Source: Tessaracoccus lapidicaptus
GTDB taxonomy: Bacteria > Actinomycetota > Actinomycetes > Propionibacteriales > Propionibacteriaceae
Length of the DNA stretch: 64,000 nucleotides
Reading direction: 5' to 3'
Assembly (NCBI RefSeq): GCF_001693815.1
Contig: NZ_MBQD01000020.1
Coordinates: 186,001 to 250,000 of the forward strand
Each line of letters begins with the position of its first letter. Position 1 is the first letter of the stretch. The translations under genes and the position numbers were made by a program. A model generated the notes under the pieces. The model ran no database searches. It was not told the DNA's origin and was given only the letters and a program-made list of their open reading frames with translations. Positions 52,768-62,079 of the stretch are shown here, in pieces.

Positions 52768-53558
52768 CCCGGCGGCTGCCCTCCTGGGCCCAGCCCCGAC
52801 GGGAACGCCGCACGCCGCGGCTGACGTGGCCCGCGGACGTGGCGATGGCGCTCGGGCAGAGCCTGCGCCGGTCCCGCCCGGGCGGCGCCCCGCCGCGCCC
52901 CGCCGTCGAGCGCCCGCAACTGAACCTGCGGGCCACCCTGTCCGGCCGGCACCTGCTGCTGCGCCTGCTGGGGCTTCGTCTCGACGTCGAACTGGTCTCG
53001 GCCGACTCGCTCGCCGGACTGCAGCAGCCGATCATCTTCGCGGCCAACGAACAGGGCGCGCTCGATTACCAGGTGCTGCAGTGGGCACTGCCGGCGCGCC
53101 TCCGGCCGACCATGATCGCGCCGTCGCGCGCGCTGGCCCGGGGGCGCAACATCGTCGTGTTCGCCGACGAACCGGTCGGGCGGCGCCTGGTGGGGGAGTT
53201 CTCCACCGTGGCGGCGGACCTCGCCAACCAGCACGGCGTGCCGATCGTGCCCGTCGGGGTCGTCGGCACGTTCAAGCTGAAGGACATCCTCAAGCTCGCG
53301 CTGCGCACCCGTCCGAAGGTCTCGATCCGCTTCGGCGCACCGATCTACTCGCGGGGCCGGTCGCTGACCCAGGCCACCGCCGAGTTGCAGGCGAGCGTCG
53401 AGGAGCTCGTGCAGGAGGGCGACCTCTCCTGGTGGACCGTGCAGCGCCGCCGGCCCGGCGGCGTGACCGGCTCGGGCGCCCCCGCCGCGCCCCGCTGGCG
53501 ACGGCTCTGGGACCAGGCGGCCCCGACCGAGACGACCGACCAACGGATCTGGCGGTAA
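52764..53558 (+). CDS. PlsC-like acyltransferase homologue with altered active site
   Basis: 264 residues resembling the 1-acylglycerol-phosphate acyltransferase fold. Where the family has the catalytic HxxxxD, this protein has NEQGALD, so the His is replaced (Glu aligns best). The second motif, usually PEGTR, reads ADEPVGRR. Later family-like strands (VPIVPVGVVGTFK, and VSIRFGAPI) are kept. Either the substrate chemistry differs or it is non-catalytic. It is coupled to the LarA-like gene and ends 8 nt before the GNAT gene. Confidence 0.7.
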   Translation: MTRRLPSWAQPRRERRTPRLTWPADVAMALGQSLRRSRPGGAPPRPAVERPQLNLRATLSGRHLLLRLLGLRLDVELVSADSLAGLQQPIIFAANEQGALDYQVLQWALPARLRPTMIAPSRALARGRNIVVFADEPVGRRLVGEFSTVAADLANQHGVPIVPVGVVGTFKLKDILKLALRTRPKVSIRFGAPIYSRGRSLTQATAELQASVEELVQEGDLSWWTVQRRRPGGVTGSGAPAAPRWRRLWDQAAPTETTDQRIWR

Positions 53559-53566
53559 CCGGACTC

Positions 53567-54508
53567 ATGGATGTCTACGTGGAGCCGCACCTGTCGTGGC
53601 GCCTCCTCGGACCGGACGACGCAGCGGAGCTCGACCACTTCCGCGGCCAGCTCGACGCGCTCGAGGACTCGGTCCTCACCGGCGTCGCGGCGGGGATCAC
53701 GGACCGCGACCTCATGGTCGTGTCCGCCGTCGGCGGGTTCGACCACTACCAGTCCATGTCCGCCTACGGCGTGGTGTACCTCGCCGAGCTCGACCCGCTG
53801 CGCATGTACGTGATGGGCGGCGTGCACCCCACGCATCGGCACCTGCACATCGGCACGGCGCTGCTGTCGTGGCAGGTGACGCAGGCCACCGCGTGGCGCG
53901 ACGAGCACCGCCCCGGGGTTCCGCTGTGGCTGGGCTGCTACGCCGAGATGGGCCGGCCCGGTCTCGAGCGGGTCGCCACCCGCCTGGGGTTTGCCGCCGA
54001 GCGATACTCCTACGACCTGCACCGTGACCTGACGCGGCCCATCCCGTCGCGCCCCGTCGACGGCATCGAGTTCGTCCGCTTCACGCCCGACCGCTCCGAC
54101 GACGTGCGGTGCCTGCACAACGTGTGTTTCGCGGGCATGGGCAAGGAGGTGCCGGCTGAGGTGTGGACCGACCGCCTGGAGGACCCCGACTTCCGGCCCG
54201 GCTGGTCCTACTTGGCTGTGGCGGGCGGCCGCGTCGTCGGCTACGCCATGAGCGGCACCGCCGAGGCGGAGGACGGCCGGCCGCCGGTCGGCTGGATCGA
54301 GCGCTTCGGTGTGCATCCCGACTTCCGCGGCCGCCACATCGCGCTGGAGTTGATGAGCCGCTGCCTGGGCGCCATGCGTGACGAGGGCTGTGTCGAGGCC
54401 GGTATCGGCATCGACACCCCTGACGGAGTGGGGGTCAAGCGCCTCTGCGCCGAACTCGGCTGGACGACACGCGACGCGGTGGCCCTGCTCACGAAGGTGG
54501 TCCCCTGA
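53567..54508 (+). CDS. Tandem GNAT acetyltransferase (mycothiol-synthase-like layout)
   Basis: 313 residues with two GNAT domains. The first has GVHPTHRHLHIGTALLSW at about residue 85. The second has FGVHPDFRGRHIALELMSR at about 247, in both cases the acetyl-CoA binding motif A. The second copy is closer to consensus and probably active. The two-domain arrangement is that of MshD, but lack of other MshD hallmarks leaves the acceptor open. Confidence 0.8.
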   Translation: MDVYVEPHLSWRLLGPDDAAELDHFRGQLDALEDSVLTGVAAGITDRDLMVVSAVGGFDHYQSMSAYGVVYLAELDPLRMYVMGGVHPTHRHLHIGTALLSWQVTQATAWRDEHRPGVPLWLGCYAEMGRPGLERVATRLGFAAERYSYDLHRDLTRPIPSRPVDGIEFVRFTPDRSDDVRCLHNVCFAGMGKEVPAEVWTDRLEDPDFRPGWSYLAVAGGRVVGYAMSGTAEAEDGRPPVGWIERFGVHPDFRGRHIALELMSRCLGAMRDEGCVEAGIGIDTPDGVGVKRLCAELGWTTRDAVALLTKVVP

Positions 54509-54516
54509 GCCCGCGA

Positions 54517-54522
54517 TAAGCT
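54517..54522 (+). promoter_or_regulatory. -10-like hexamer for yebC
   Basis: TAAGCT, 43 nt before the yebC ATG, in the 57-bp gap after the GNAT gene. Confidence 0.35.
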
Positions 54523-54565
54523 GTCGGGCAGCATTGACCAGCACGGACGAGAAGGTGGGCGACGG

Positions 54566-55339
54566 ATGAGTGGCCATTCCAAGTGGGCGACGACCAAGCA
54601 CAAGAAGGCGGTCATCGACGCGAAGCGCGGCAAGCTCTTCGCGAAGTTGATCAAGAACGTCGAGGTCGCGGCCCGGCTCGGCGGCGGGGACCCGGCGGGG
54701 AACCCGACGCTGTACGACGCCATCCAGAAGGCGAAGAAGTCCTCGGTGCCCAACGACAACATCGACCGCGCCGTCAAGCGCGGGTCGGGTGCCGAGTCCG
54801 GGGGCGCCGACTACGAGACGATCATGTACGAGGCCTACGGGCCGGCCGGCGTGGCCATGCTCATCGAGTGCCTCACCGACAACCGCAACCGTTCGGCCTC
54901 CGACGTGCGCGTCGCGGTGACCCGCAACGGCGGGACCATGGCCGACGTCGGCTCGGTGCAGCGGCTGTTCTCCCGCAAGGGCGTCGTCACCGTCCCCAAG
55001 CAGCAGGGCGGCCGCGACATCAGCGACGACGAGCTGCTGGAGGCCGCGCTCGAGGCCGGCCTGGAAGAGGTCGACGACGACGGCGACGTGTGGGAGGCCG
55101 TGTGCGACCCCAACGACACCGTCGAGGTCCGCAAGGCCATCGAGGCCGCCGGCCTGGACTACGACTCCTCCGAGGTGCAGTTCGTCGCGTCCTTCGACCA
55201 GGAGGTCGACCAGCTCGAGGTCGCCCAGAAGGTTCTGCGGATCATCGACGCCCTCGAGGACTCCGACGACGTCCAGAACGTGTACACGAACCTGGACTTC
55301 ACCCAGGAGGTCGCCGAGGCCCTCGAGTCCGAGGACTGA
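54566..55339 (+). CDS. YebC/PmpR-type protein (TACO1 family)
   Basis: 257 residues. The N-terminus [25 protein letters not shown] is diagnostic, followed by [30 protein letters not shown] and [15 protein letters not shown]. Members act as transcription regulators or help ribosomes at proline stretches. The position directly before ruvC is conserved in actinomycetes. Confidence 0.96.
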   Translation: MSGHSKWATTKHKKAVIDAKRGKLFAKLIKNVEVAARLGGGDPAGNPTLYDAIQKAKKSSVPNDNIDRAVKRGSGAESGGADYETIMYEAYGPAGVAMLIECLTDNRNRSASDVRVAVTRNGGTMADVGSVQRLFSRKGVVTVPKQQGGRDISDDELLEAALEAGLEEVDDDGDVWEAVCDPNDTVEVRKAIEAAGLDYDSSEVQFVASFDQEVDQLEVAQKVLRIIDALEDSDDVQNVYTNLDFTQEVAEALESED

Positions 55340-55350
55340 CCGGCCGACGA

Positions 55351-55872
55351 ATGCGGATCATCGGCATCGACCCCGGACTCACGCGCTGCGGCGTGGGTGT
55401 CGTCGACGGCAGCGTCGGCCGCCCCCCGCAGCTCGTGGCGGTCGGGGTGGTGCGCACCGCCGTCACGCTGGACCTGGCGCAGCGCCTGCTGGCGTTGGAG
55501 GAGGGCCTGCTGGCCTGGTTCGACGACTACCGCCCCGACGCGGTGGCCATCGAGCGCGTGTTCTCGCAGCACAACAAGAGCTCCGTCATGGACACGGCGC
55601 AGGCGGCGGGGGTCGCGGCCCTCACGGGCGCCAGGCGCGGCCTCACCGTCACCTTCCACACCCCGTCGGAGGTCAAGGCCGCCGTGACCGGATCGGGCTC
55701 GGCGGACAAGGCGCAGGTCGCGCAGATGGTCACGCGCATCCTCAAGCTGACAGAGGCCCCGCGCCCCGCGGACGCCGCCGACGCCCTCGCGGTCGCGGTG
55801 TGTCATGCCTGGCGCGGCGGCGCCACCAATCGCTACGCCGCGGCCGTCGCGGCAGCCAGGGGGAGCCGATGA
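55351..55872 (+). CDS. ruvC: Holliday junction resolvase RuvC
   Basis: Endonuclease that cuts recombination junctions. 173 residues. Catalytic acids: Asp7 in [12 protein letters not shown], Glu in [10 protein letters not shown], and the Asp pair in DAADALAVA. It follows yebC by 11 nt and overlaps ruvA by ATGA. Confidence 0.96.
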   Translation: MRIIGIDPGLTRCGVGVVDGSVGRPPQLVAVGVVRTAVTLDLAQRLLALEEGLLAWFDDYRPDAVAIERVFSQHNKSSVMDTAQAAGVAALTGARRGLTVTFHTPSEVKAAVTGSGSADKAQVAQMVTRILKLTEAPRPADAADALAVAVCHAWRGGATNRYAAAVAAARGSR

Positions 55873-56474
55873 TCGCGCAGCTCACGGGGACCGTCCTGAC
55901 CGCCGGGGCCACCTCGGCGGTCGTCGATGTGGGCGGCGTCGGCTTCCTCGTCGCCACCACCCCGCAGACCGCCGCAGGCCTCCGGCCCGGGGAGGTCGCG
56001 ACGCTCCACACCGCGCTGGTCGTGCGCGAGGACTCTATGACGCTGTTCGGGTTCGCCGAGCCCGCCGAGCGCGAGGCGTTCGAGCTCGCGCAGACCGCCT
56101 CCGGCGTCGGGCCGAAGCTCGCGCTGGCGATCGTGTCGGTCCTGGCCCCCGGCGAGCTGAAACGCGCAGTGCTCGCCGAGGACCTCAACCGACTGTGCTC
56201 GGTGCCGGGCATCGGCCGGAAGGGCGCCCAGAAGCTCGTCATCGAACTCAAGGACCGCGTGCTGGTCCTCGAGGACGCTCCCGGCGGCCCGGCGCCCGTG
56301 GCAGCGCAGGACGCGTGGCGGGCCCAGGTGGCGGAGGGCCTGCAGGGCCTCGGGTGGTCCGCCCGGGACGCCGACGCGGCGTGCGACGCCGTGGCCCACC
56401 TGGTCGACGCGGATCCCGACATCTCCATGGCGCTGCTGCTGCGGGCGGCGCTCAACTCGCTGGCGAGGCGGTAG
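55869..56474 (+). CDS. ruvA: Holliday junction DNA helicase subunit RuvA
   Basis: Junction-binding subunit, 201 residues: OB-fold ([13 protein letters not shown]), helix-hairpin-helix motifs ([32 protein letters not shown]) and a C-terminal UBA-like domain ([14 protein letters not shown]) that contacts RuvB. The TAG stop shares one base with the ruvB GTG. Confidence 0.96.
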   Translation: MIAQLTGTVLTAGATSAVVDVGGVGFLVATTPQTAAGLRPGEVATLHTALVVREDSMTLFGFAEPAEREAFELAQTASGVGPKLALAIVSVLAPGELKRAVLAEDLNRLCSVPGIGRKGAQKLVIELKDRVLVLEDAPGGPAPVAAQDAWRAQVAEGLQGLGWSARDADAACDAVAHLVDADPDISMALLLRAALNSLARR

Positions 56475-57493
56475 TGGAACACTCCGAGCTGGACCCGACG
56501 GCCGACGTCGAGGACCGCGACTACGAGTCCGCGCTGCGCCCCAAGCGGCTGGCCGAGTTCGAGGGGCAGCCACGGGTGCGCGAGCAACTGGGTCTCGTCC
56601 TCGACGCCGCCCGGCACCGCGGCACGGCGCCCGACCACGTCCTCCTGTCCGGCCCGCCCGGACTGGGCAAGACCACCCTCGCCATGATCATCGCCGCGGA
56701 GCTCGGCACCGGCCTGCGCATCTCGTCGGGGCCCGCCATCCAGCACGCCGGCGACCTCGCGGCCATCCTGTCCGGGCTGGCCGACGGCGACGTGCTGTTC
56801 CTCGACGAGATCCACCGCCTGTCCCGGCCGGCGGAGGAGATGCTCTACCTCGCCATGGAGGACTTCCGCGTCGACGTCATCGTTGGGAAGGGTCCCGGCG
56901 CCACGGCCATCCCCATCGAGCTGCCGCCCTTCACGCTGGTGGGCGCCACCACCCGCGCCGGGCTGCTGCCCGGCCCGCTGCGGGACCGGTTCGGATTCAC
57001 GGCCCAGCTGGACTTCTACGCCGTCGGTGATCTCACGGGCATCGTCGCGGCGTCGGCCGGCAAGCTAGGCGTCCCCATCGACGCCGACGCCCAGGGCGAG
57101 ATCGCCCGGCGCTCGCGCGGCACCCCGCGCATCGCGAACCGCCTGCTGCGCCGCGTCCGCGACTTCGCGCAGGTCAGGGGCCATGCCCGCGTCGACCGCG
57201 GCGTGTCGCGGGCGGCGCTGGAGCTCTACGAGGTCGACGAGCGCGGGCTCGATCGCCTGGACCGGGCCGTGCTCGACGCCCTGTGCCGGCTGTTCGACGG
57301 CGGCCCCGTCGGCCTGTCCACGCTGGCGCTGAGCGTCGGCGAGGAGGTCGAGACCGTCTCCGAGGTCGCCGAGCCGTTCCTCATCCGCGAGGGCATGCTC
57401 GTGCGCACCCCGCGGGGCCGCGTCGCGACCAGGGCGGCGTACGCGCACCTGGGCATGACGGCACCGTCGACGAATCCCGCGTTGTTCGACTGA
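56474..57493 (+). CDS. ruvB: Holliday junction DNA helicase subunit RuvB
   Basis: AAA+ motor for branch migration, 339 residues. Walker [10 protein letters not shown], Walker B LFLDEIH, sensor 1 GATTRAG, arginine finger region GPLRDRFG, and a C-terminal winged helix. GTG start overlapping the ruvA stop by one base (TAGTG). Confidence 0.97.
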   Translation: MEHSELDPTADVEDRDYESALRPKRLAEFEGQPRVREQLGLVLDAARHRGTAPDHVLLSGPPGLGKTTLAMIIAAELGTGLRISSGPAIQHAGDLAAILSGLADGDVLFLDEIHRLSRPAEEMLYLAMEDFRVDVIVGKGPGATAIPIELPPFTLVGATTRAGLLPGPLRDRFGFTAQLDFYAVGDLTGIVAASAGKLGVPIDADAQGEIARRSRGTPRIANRLLRRVRDFAQVRGHARVDRGVSRAALELYEVDERGLDRLDRAVLDALCRLFDGGPVGLSTLALSVGEEVETVSEVAEPFLIREGMLVRTPRGRVATRAAYAHLGMTAPSTNPALFD

Positions 57494-57506
57494 GGCCCGC
57501 CGCCGG

Positions 57507-57512
57507 TAGCGT
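57507..57512 (+). promoter_or_regulatory. -10-like hexamer, leaderless start at 57520
   Basis: TAGCGT, then TGGGCGC (7 nt), then ATG. Same post-hexamer sequence as before hisA. Confidence 0.45.
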
Positions 57513-57519
57513 TGGGCGC

Positions 57520-58347
57520 ATGCGGACGCGTGCGGAGATCAAGGCCTGGCTGACGGACATGGACGGCGTGCTGGTGCACGACAACCGGGCCCTGCCCGGC
57601 GCGCAGGAGCTCATCGACCACTGGGTGGCCACCGGCACGCCGTTCCTCGTGCTCACCAACAACGCCACCTACACCCCGCGCGACCTGTCGGCGCGGCTGC
57701 GCGACTCCGGGCTCAACGTGCCCGAGGAACGGATCTGGACCTCCGCGATGGCCACGGCGAAGTTCCTGGCGGAGCAGAAGCCCGGCGGGTCGTGCTTCAT
57801 GGTGGGGGAGGCCGGGCTGTCGACGGCCCTGCACGACGCCGGCATGGTCCTGTCGGACCGCAGCCCGGACTTCGTCGTCATCGGCGACACCCGCACCTAC
57901 TCGTTCGAGGCGATCACCACCGCCATCCGGCTGATCGACGCCGGCGCGCGGTTCATCGCCACCAACCCGGACGCCACGGGCCCCACCCCCACCGGGGTGG
58001 TGCCGGCCACCGGGGCGGTCGCGGCCCTCATCACGAAGGCCACGGGCCGCGAGCCCTACGTCGTCGGCAAGCCCAACCCCATGATGTTCCGCTCCGCGCT
58101 CAACAAGATCGGCGCGCACTCGGAGGAGACGGGCATGATCGGCGACCGCATGGACACCGACATCGTCGCGGGCATGGAGGCCGGGCTGCACACCGTCCTG
58201 GTGCTCACCGGCATCTCTACCGTCTCGTCCATCACCCAGTTCCCCTACCGGCCCGTGGAGATCCTCGACGGCGTGCACCAGTTCCTCGACGGTGCCGTCC
58301 CGCCGGGCGAGGCGCGCGGGCACCATCCTGAGCCTCCGCTATCCTGA
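57520..58347 (+). CDS. NagD-type HAD phosphatase
   Basis: 275 residues, HAD-IIA family. Motif I DMDGVLVHDN, motif II LTNNATYTPRD, motif III Lys in VVGKPNPMM, and motif IV GDRMDTDIVAG. Predicted small-molecule phosphatase in the cytosol; the substrate is unknown. It sits between ruvB and yajC, which are often adjacent in related genomes, and has its own leaderless-type promoter. Confidence 0.9.
   Translation: MRTRAEIKAWLTDMDGVLVHDNRALPGAQELIDHWVATGTPFLVLTNNATYTPRDLSARLRDSGLNVPEERIWTSAMATAKFLAEQKPGGSCFMVGEAGLSTALHDAGMVLSDRSPDFVVIGDTRTYSFEAITTAIRLIDAGARFIATNPDATGPTPTGVVPATGAVAALITKATGREPYVVGKPNPMMFRSALNKIGAHSEETGMIGDRMDTDIVAGMEAGLHTVLVLTGISTVSSITQFPYRPVEILDGVHQFLDGAVPPGEARGHHPEPPLS
58340..58345 (+). 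promoter_or_regulatory. -10-like hexamer for yajC-secDF
   Basis: TATCCT, directly before the TGA of the phosphatase gene and 31 nt before the yajC ATG, which has CGGAGAAA upstream. Confidence 0.35.
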
Positions 58348-58376
58348 GCGGTGGCCCACCGACGTTCGGAGAAATT

Positions 58377-58781
58377 ATGGACCTGATCCTCATGATGATC
58401 GCGCTGTTCGCGGTCATGTACTTCCTCATGATCCGCCCGCAGCAGAAGCGCATGAAGCAGCACCAGGAGATGCAGTCGAGCCTCGCGCCGGGTGCCCGCG
58501 TGCTCCTCACCTCCGGACTGTTCGGCACCATCACCAACGTCGGGGAGCGGCAGATCATCGTCGAACTCGCGCCCGGCGTCGAGGTCACCGTCCTCAAGGG
58601 CAACGTGGCGCGCGCCATCACCGCCGACGAGGAGGAGTTCGAGTTCACCGACGCCGACGGCGACGCCGTGCTGGACGAGCCGGTCGACGAGGCCGACCCG
58701 ACGGCGCTGCCGGAGTCCACGGCCGACGACAGCTTCTTCCAGGGCCCCGACGCCCAGGCGCGCCCGGAGGACACCAAGTAA
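58377..58781 (+). CDS. yajC: Preprotein translocase subunit YajC
   Basis: 134 residues. One N-terminal helix (MDLILMMIALFAVMYFLM) with the IRPQQKRMKQHQEM motif and a cytoplasmic beta domain (GARVLLTSGLFGTI), then a long acidic tail. Accessory subunit of SecDF. The stop is 2 nt before the secD GTG. Confidence 0.94.
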   Translation: MDLILMMIALFAVMYFLMIRPQQKRMKQHQEMQSSLAPGARVLLTSGLFGTITNVGERQIIVELAPGVEVTVLKGNVARAITADEEEFEFTDADGDAVLDEPVDEADPTALPESTADDSFFQGPDAQARPEDTK

Positions 58782-58783
58782 CC

Positions 58784-60397
58784 GTGGCCACCACCGCCAA
58801 GAGGGGGCGCCCCGGCGTCGTCCTCGCTGTCTTCCTGCTCATCATCGCCGGGCTGTACGCCATCATGGCGGCCACCGGGACCTGGGCACCCAAACTCGGC
58901 CTCGACCTGCGCGGCGGCCAGACCATCACGCTCACGGCCGAGAACGAGACCGTCACGATGGAGTCGCTCGAACTCGCGCGCGACATCATCCAGCAGCGCG
59001 TCGACGGCCTCGGCGTCGGCGAGGCGTCGGTCGTCGTCCAGGGCGAACGCAACATCATCGTGTCGGCCCCCAACGTCGAGCGGGACGACCTGGTGCAGCT
59101 GGTCGGCGCCACCGCGCAGCTGTCCTTCCGGCCCGTGCTGTACGTGGGTGCCGCCACGGGGACCGATCCGTCGGCGTCCCCGGAGCCGTCGGAGTCGGCG
59201 CTGCCCGGCCTGCCGACCGCGCCGCCGAGCCCCGCCCCGTCGCCCAGCGCCACCCCCGGCGAGCCCGTCGACCAATTGCCCATCGCCGAGGTCCTGGCCT
59301 ACCAGCCCACCGAGGACGACCTCGTGGCCTTCGAGGCCTACACGTGCGGCGACGAGCAGACCGAAACCCCCACCACCGCCCTCGTCGCGTGCGACACCGA
59401 CGGCCTGCAGAAGTTCCTGCTCGGCCCGGTCGCCGTCCGCGGACAGGACCTCACGACGGCGTCCTTCGGCATCCCGCAGGGCGAACTCGGCTACGCCGTG
59501 ACCCTCAGCTTCGACGCCGAGGGCACCGCCAACATGTCGGAGCTCACCGGCGCCCTCCTCGGCGCCGCCCAGCCGCGCGACATGTTCGCGATCGTCCTCG
59601 ACGGCAAGGTCGAGTCCGCCGCGACGGCCGAGGCGCGCATCACCAACGGCGAGGCCATCATCCGCGGCGGCTTCACCGCCGACAGCGCGGCCGGCCTCGC
59701 CAACGTGCTGAAGTTCGGCTCCCTGCCGCTGTCCTTCGAGCCGTCCCAGGTGGAGACCGTGTCGGCCACGCTGGGCGGCGAGCAGCTGCGCGTGGGAATC
59801 ATCGCCGGCCTCATCGGGCTGGCGGTCGTGATGGCCTACAGCTTCCTGTACTACCGCGGTATGGGCATCGTCGTCGTGGCCTCCCTGGCGATCGCGGCCT
59901 CGGCCACGTACGCGTCCATGGTGCTGCTCGGCGAGGTGGTGGGCTTCGCCCTCAACCTGCCCGGCATCGCCGGCGCCATCGTCGGTATCGCGGTGACGGC
60001 GGACTCGTTCATCATCTACTTCGAGCGGATCCGCGACGAGATCCGTGAGGGGCGCAGCCTCAAGTCCGCGCTCGTGGCGGGGTGGCGCAAGGCCCGCGGC
60101 ACCATCGTCATCTCCGACGCGGTGTCGCTGCTGTCGGCGGTCGTGCTGTTCGTCCTCGCGGTCGGCGCGGTGAAGGGCTTCGCGTTCACGCTGGGCCTGA
60201 CCACCCTGATCGACCTGGCCGTCGTGTTCTTCTTCACCAAGCCGCTGGTCGAGCTGCTCGGCCGCACGCGCTTCTACGGCGAGGGGCACCGCTGGTCGGG
60301 GCTCGACGCCGCGCACATGGGCGTGACCCGCGAGTCGCTGCTCGGGCGCCGCCCGCGCCGGCCCGCCGCCGCCCCGACCATCCCCCAGGAGGCCTGA
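58784..60397 (+). CDS. secD: Protein translocase subunit SecD
   Basis: 537 residues. One N-terminal helix, the LGLDLRGGQTITL motif, a large periplasm-side domain, then five helices near the C-terminus with the proton-channel region (GIIAGLIGLAVVMAYSF; GIAVTADSFIIYFERIRDE). A Pro/Ser-rich insert (about residues 125-165) separates the P1 subdomains, as in other actinomycetes. GTG start; TGATG overlap with secF. Confidence 0.96.
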   Translation: MATTAKRGRPGVVLAVFLLIIAGLYAIMAATGTWAPKLGLDLRGGQTITLTAENETVTMESLELARDIIQQRVDGLGVGEASVVVQGERNIIVSAPNVERDDLVQLVGATAQLSFRPVLYVGAATGTDPSASPEPSESALPGLPTAPPSPAPSPSATPGEPVDQLPIAEVLAYQPTEDDLVAFEAYTCGDEQTETPTTALVACDTDGLQKFLLGPVAVRGQDLTTASFGIPQGELGYAVTLSFDAEGTANMSELTGALLGAAQPRDMFAIVLDGKVESAATAEARITNGEAIIRGGFTADSAAGLANVLKFGSLPLSFEPSQVETVSATLGGEQLRVGIIAGLIGLAVVMAYSFLYYRGMGIVVVASLAIAASATYASMVLLGEVVGFALNLPGIAGAIVGIAVTADSFIIYFERIRDEIREGRSLKSALVAGWRKARGTIVISDAVSLLSAVVLFVLAVGAVKGFAFTLGLTTLIDLAVVFFFTKPLVELLGRTRFYGEGHRWSGLDAAHMGVTRESLLGRRPRRPAAAPTIPQEA

Positions 60398-61545
60398 TGA
60401 CCGCCCGCAGGCTCGGCATCGCCGAGCGGCTCTACACGGGCCAGCTCAGCTACGACTTCATGGGCAACCGGCGGCGCTGGTTCCTCATCTCCGCGGTGGT
60501 CATCGGCGTCTCGCTGGTGCTGCTCCTCATCCGGGGCCTGACGCTGGGCATCGAGTTCAGCGGCGGCACGGACTTCCAGGCCCCGATGTCGATCCAGCAG
60601 GGCACCGTCGACGAGGTGCGCGAGCGGGTCGGGGACATCGAGGTCGAGGAGCTTGACGCGCAGGTGTTCACGCTCGGCGACGACGCCATCCGCGTCCAGA
60701 CCCGGTCGCTGACCCCGGACGAGACCAACCAGGTGCGTGCGGACGTGGCGGAGATCGCTGGGGTGGCGGCCGAGGACGTCACCTACAACGCCATCAGCCC
60801 GTCCTGGGGCGACCAGATCACGAGGCAGGGCACCATCGCGCTGGTGGTGTTCATCGTGCTCGTCATGGCGCTCATCGCCGTGTACTTCCGGGACTGGAAG
60901 ATGTCGGTCGCGGCGATCGTGGCGGTCTTCCACGACCTGCTGGTCACGGTCGGCGTCTACGCGGCCGTCGGGTTCACCGTCACCCCGTCGACCGTCATCG
61001 GCGTCCTCACCATCCTGGGCTATTCGCTGTACGACACCGTGGTGGTGTTCGACAAGATCCGCGAGAACGTCGCTGGCATCGAGCACACCAACCACACGTA
61101 CTCCGAGCAGTCGAACCTCGCCGTCAACCAGGTCCTGGTGCGCTCGCTGAACACGACCGTCATCGGCGTGCTGCCCGTGCTGGCACTGTTCATCGCCGGC
61201 GCGACGCTGCAGAGCGGCCCGCTGGCCGACCTCGGCCTGGCGTTGCTCGTCGGCATGATCGCCGGCGCGTACTCGTCGCTGTTCATCGCCGCGCCGCTGC
61301 TGGCCTGGCTGCGGGAGCGGGAGCCCGGCATGACCGAGCACCGCGCCCGGATCGCCCGGCGCCAGGCCCGCTCCGCCGCCCGAACCGGCCGGGCGAGGCT
61401 CGACGCCGCGGCCGAGCCGCTGGCGGCCGCCGCCACGCTCACCACCGTCGACGACGCCGCCCCGACGGTCGCGGCGCCGACGGTCCGCCACGAGCGCCGC
61501 ACCGGAGGGTCGCGCGCCGATCGCCGGAAGAAGGGCACGCGATGA
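60397..61545 (+). CDS. secF: Protein translocase subunit SecF
   Basis: 382 residues with six helices. IEFSGGTDFQ near residue 48 is the family motif. The YDTVVVFDKIRENV segment matches the helix 4-5 signature. A basic, Ala/Arg-rich tail follows. It works with SecD to pull preproteins out of SecYEG. It overlaps apt by ATGA. Confidence 0.96.
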   Translation: MTARRLGIAERLYTGQLSYDFMGNRRRWFLISAVVIGVSLVLLLIRGLTLGIEFSGGTDFQAPMSIQQGTVDEVRERVGDIEVEELDAQVFTLGDDAIRVQTRSLTPDETNQVRADVAEIAGVAAEDVTYNAISPSWGDQITRQGTIALVVFIVLVMALIAVYFRDWKMSVAAIVAVFHDLLVTVGVYAAVGFTVTPSTVIGVLTILGYSLYDTVVVFDKIRENVAGIEHTNHTYSEQSNLAVNQVLVRSLNTTVIGVLPVLALFIAGATLQSGPLADLGLALLVGMIAGAYSSLFIAAPLLAWLREREPGMTEHRARIARRQARSAARTGRARLDAAAEPLAAAATLTTVDDAAPTVAAPTVRHERRTGGSRADRRKKGTR

Positions 61546-62075
61546 CCGACCGCCAGCAGCTGATCGCCGGCCTGATCGCCGACGTCCCCGACTTCCCGCG
61601 CCCGGGGGTGATGTTCAAGGACATCACGCCGCTGCTCGCGTCGCCGGCGGGCTTCGAGGCCGCCGTCACCGCCCTGGTGGAGGCGGCACCCCGCGACATC
61701 GACGTGGTGGTCGGCATGGAGGCGCGCGGGTTCATCTTCGCCGCCCCTGTCGCGCTGGCCCTCGGCGCGGGGTTCGTCCCCGTCCGCAAGCCGGGGAAGC
61801 TGCCGGGGGAGACCATCAGCGAGTCCTTCGAGCTGGAATACGGTTTCGAGACCCTGACCGTGCACCGCGACGCCATCCGGCCCGGGGCACGGGTGCTGGT
61901 GATCGATGACGTGCTCGCCACCGGCGGCACCGTCGGCGCGACGGCGGCCCTGCTGCGGCAGATGGGCGCCGAACTGGTGCACGTCGCGGTGCTGATGGAG
62001 CTCAGTTTCCTGGAGGGCCGCGCGCGGCTCGCCGAACTGGGCGTCGACAACGTGACCGCGGTCCTGACAGTCTGA
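61542..62075 (+). CDS. apt: Adenine phosphoribosyltransferase
   Basis: Purine salvage: adenine plus PRPP to AMP. 177 residues. PRPP-binding motif VLVIDDVLATGGT; DFPRPGVMFKDITPL and GMEARGFIFAAP are typical. Coupled to secF by ATGA. Confidence 0.95.
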   Translation: MTDRQQLIAGLIADVPDFPRPGVMFKDITPLLASPAGFEAAVTALVEAAPRDIDVVVGMEARGFIFAAPVALALGAGFVPVRKPGKLPGETISESFELEYGFETLTVHRDAIRPGARVLVIDDVLATGGTVGATAALLRQMGAELVHVAVLMELSFLEGRARLAELGVDNVTAVLTV

Positions 62076-62079
62076 GCTC

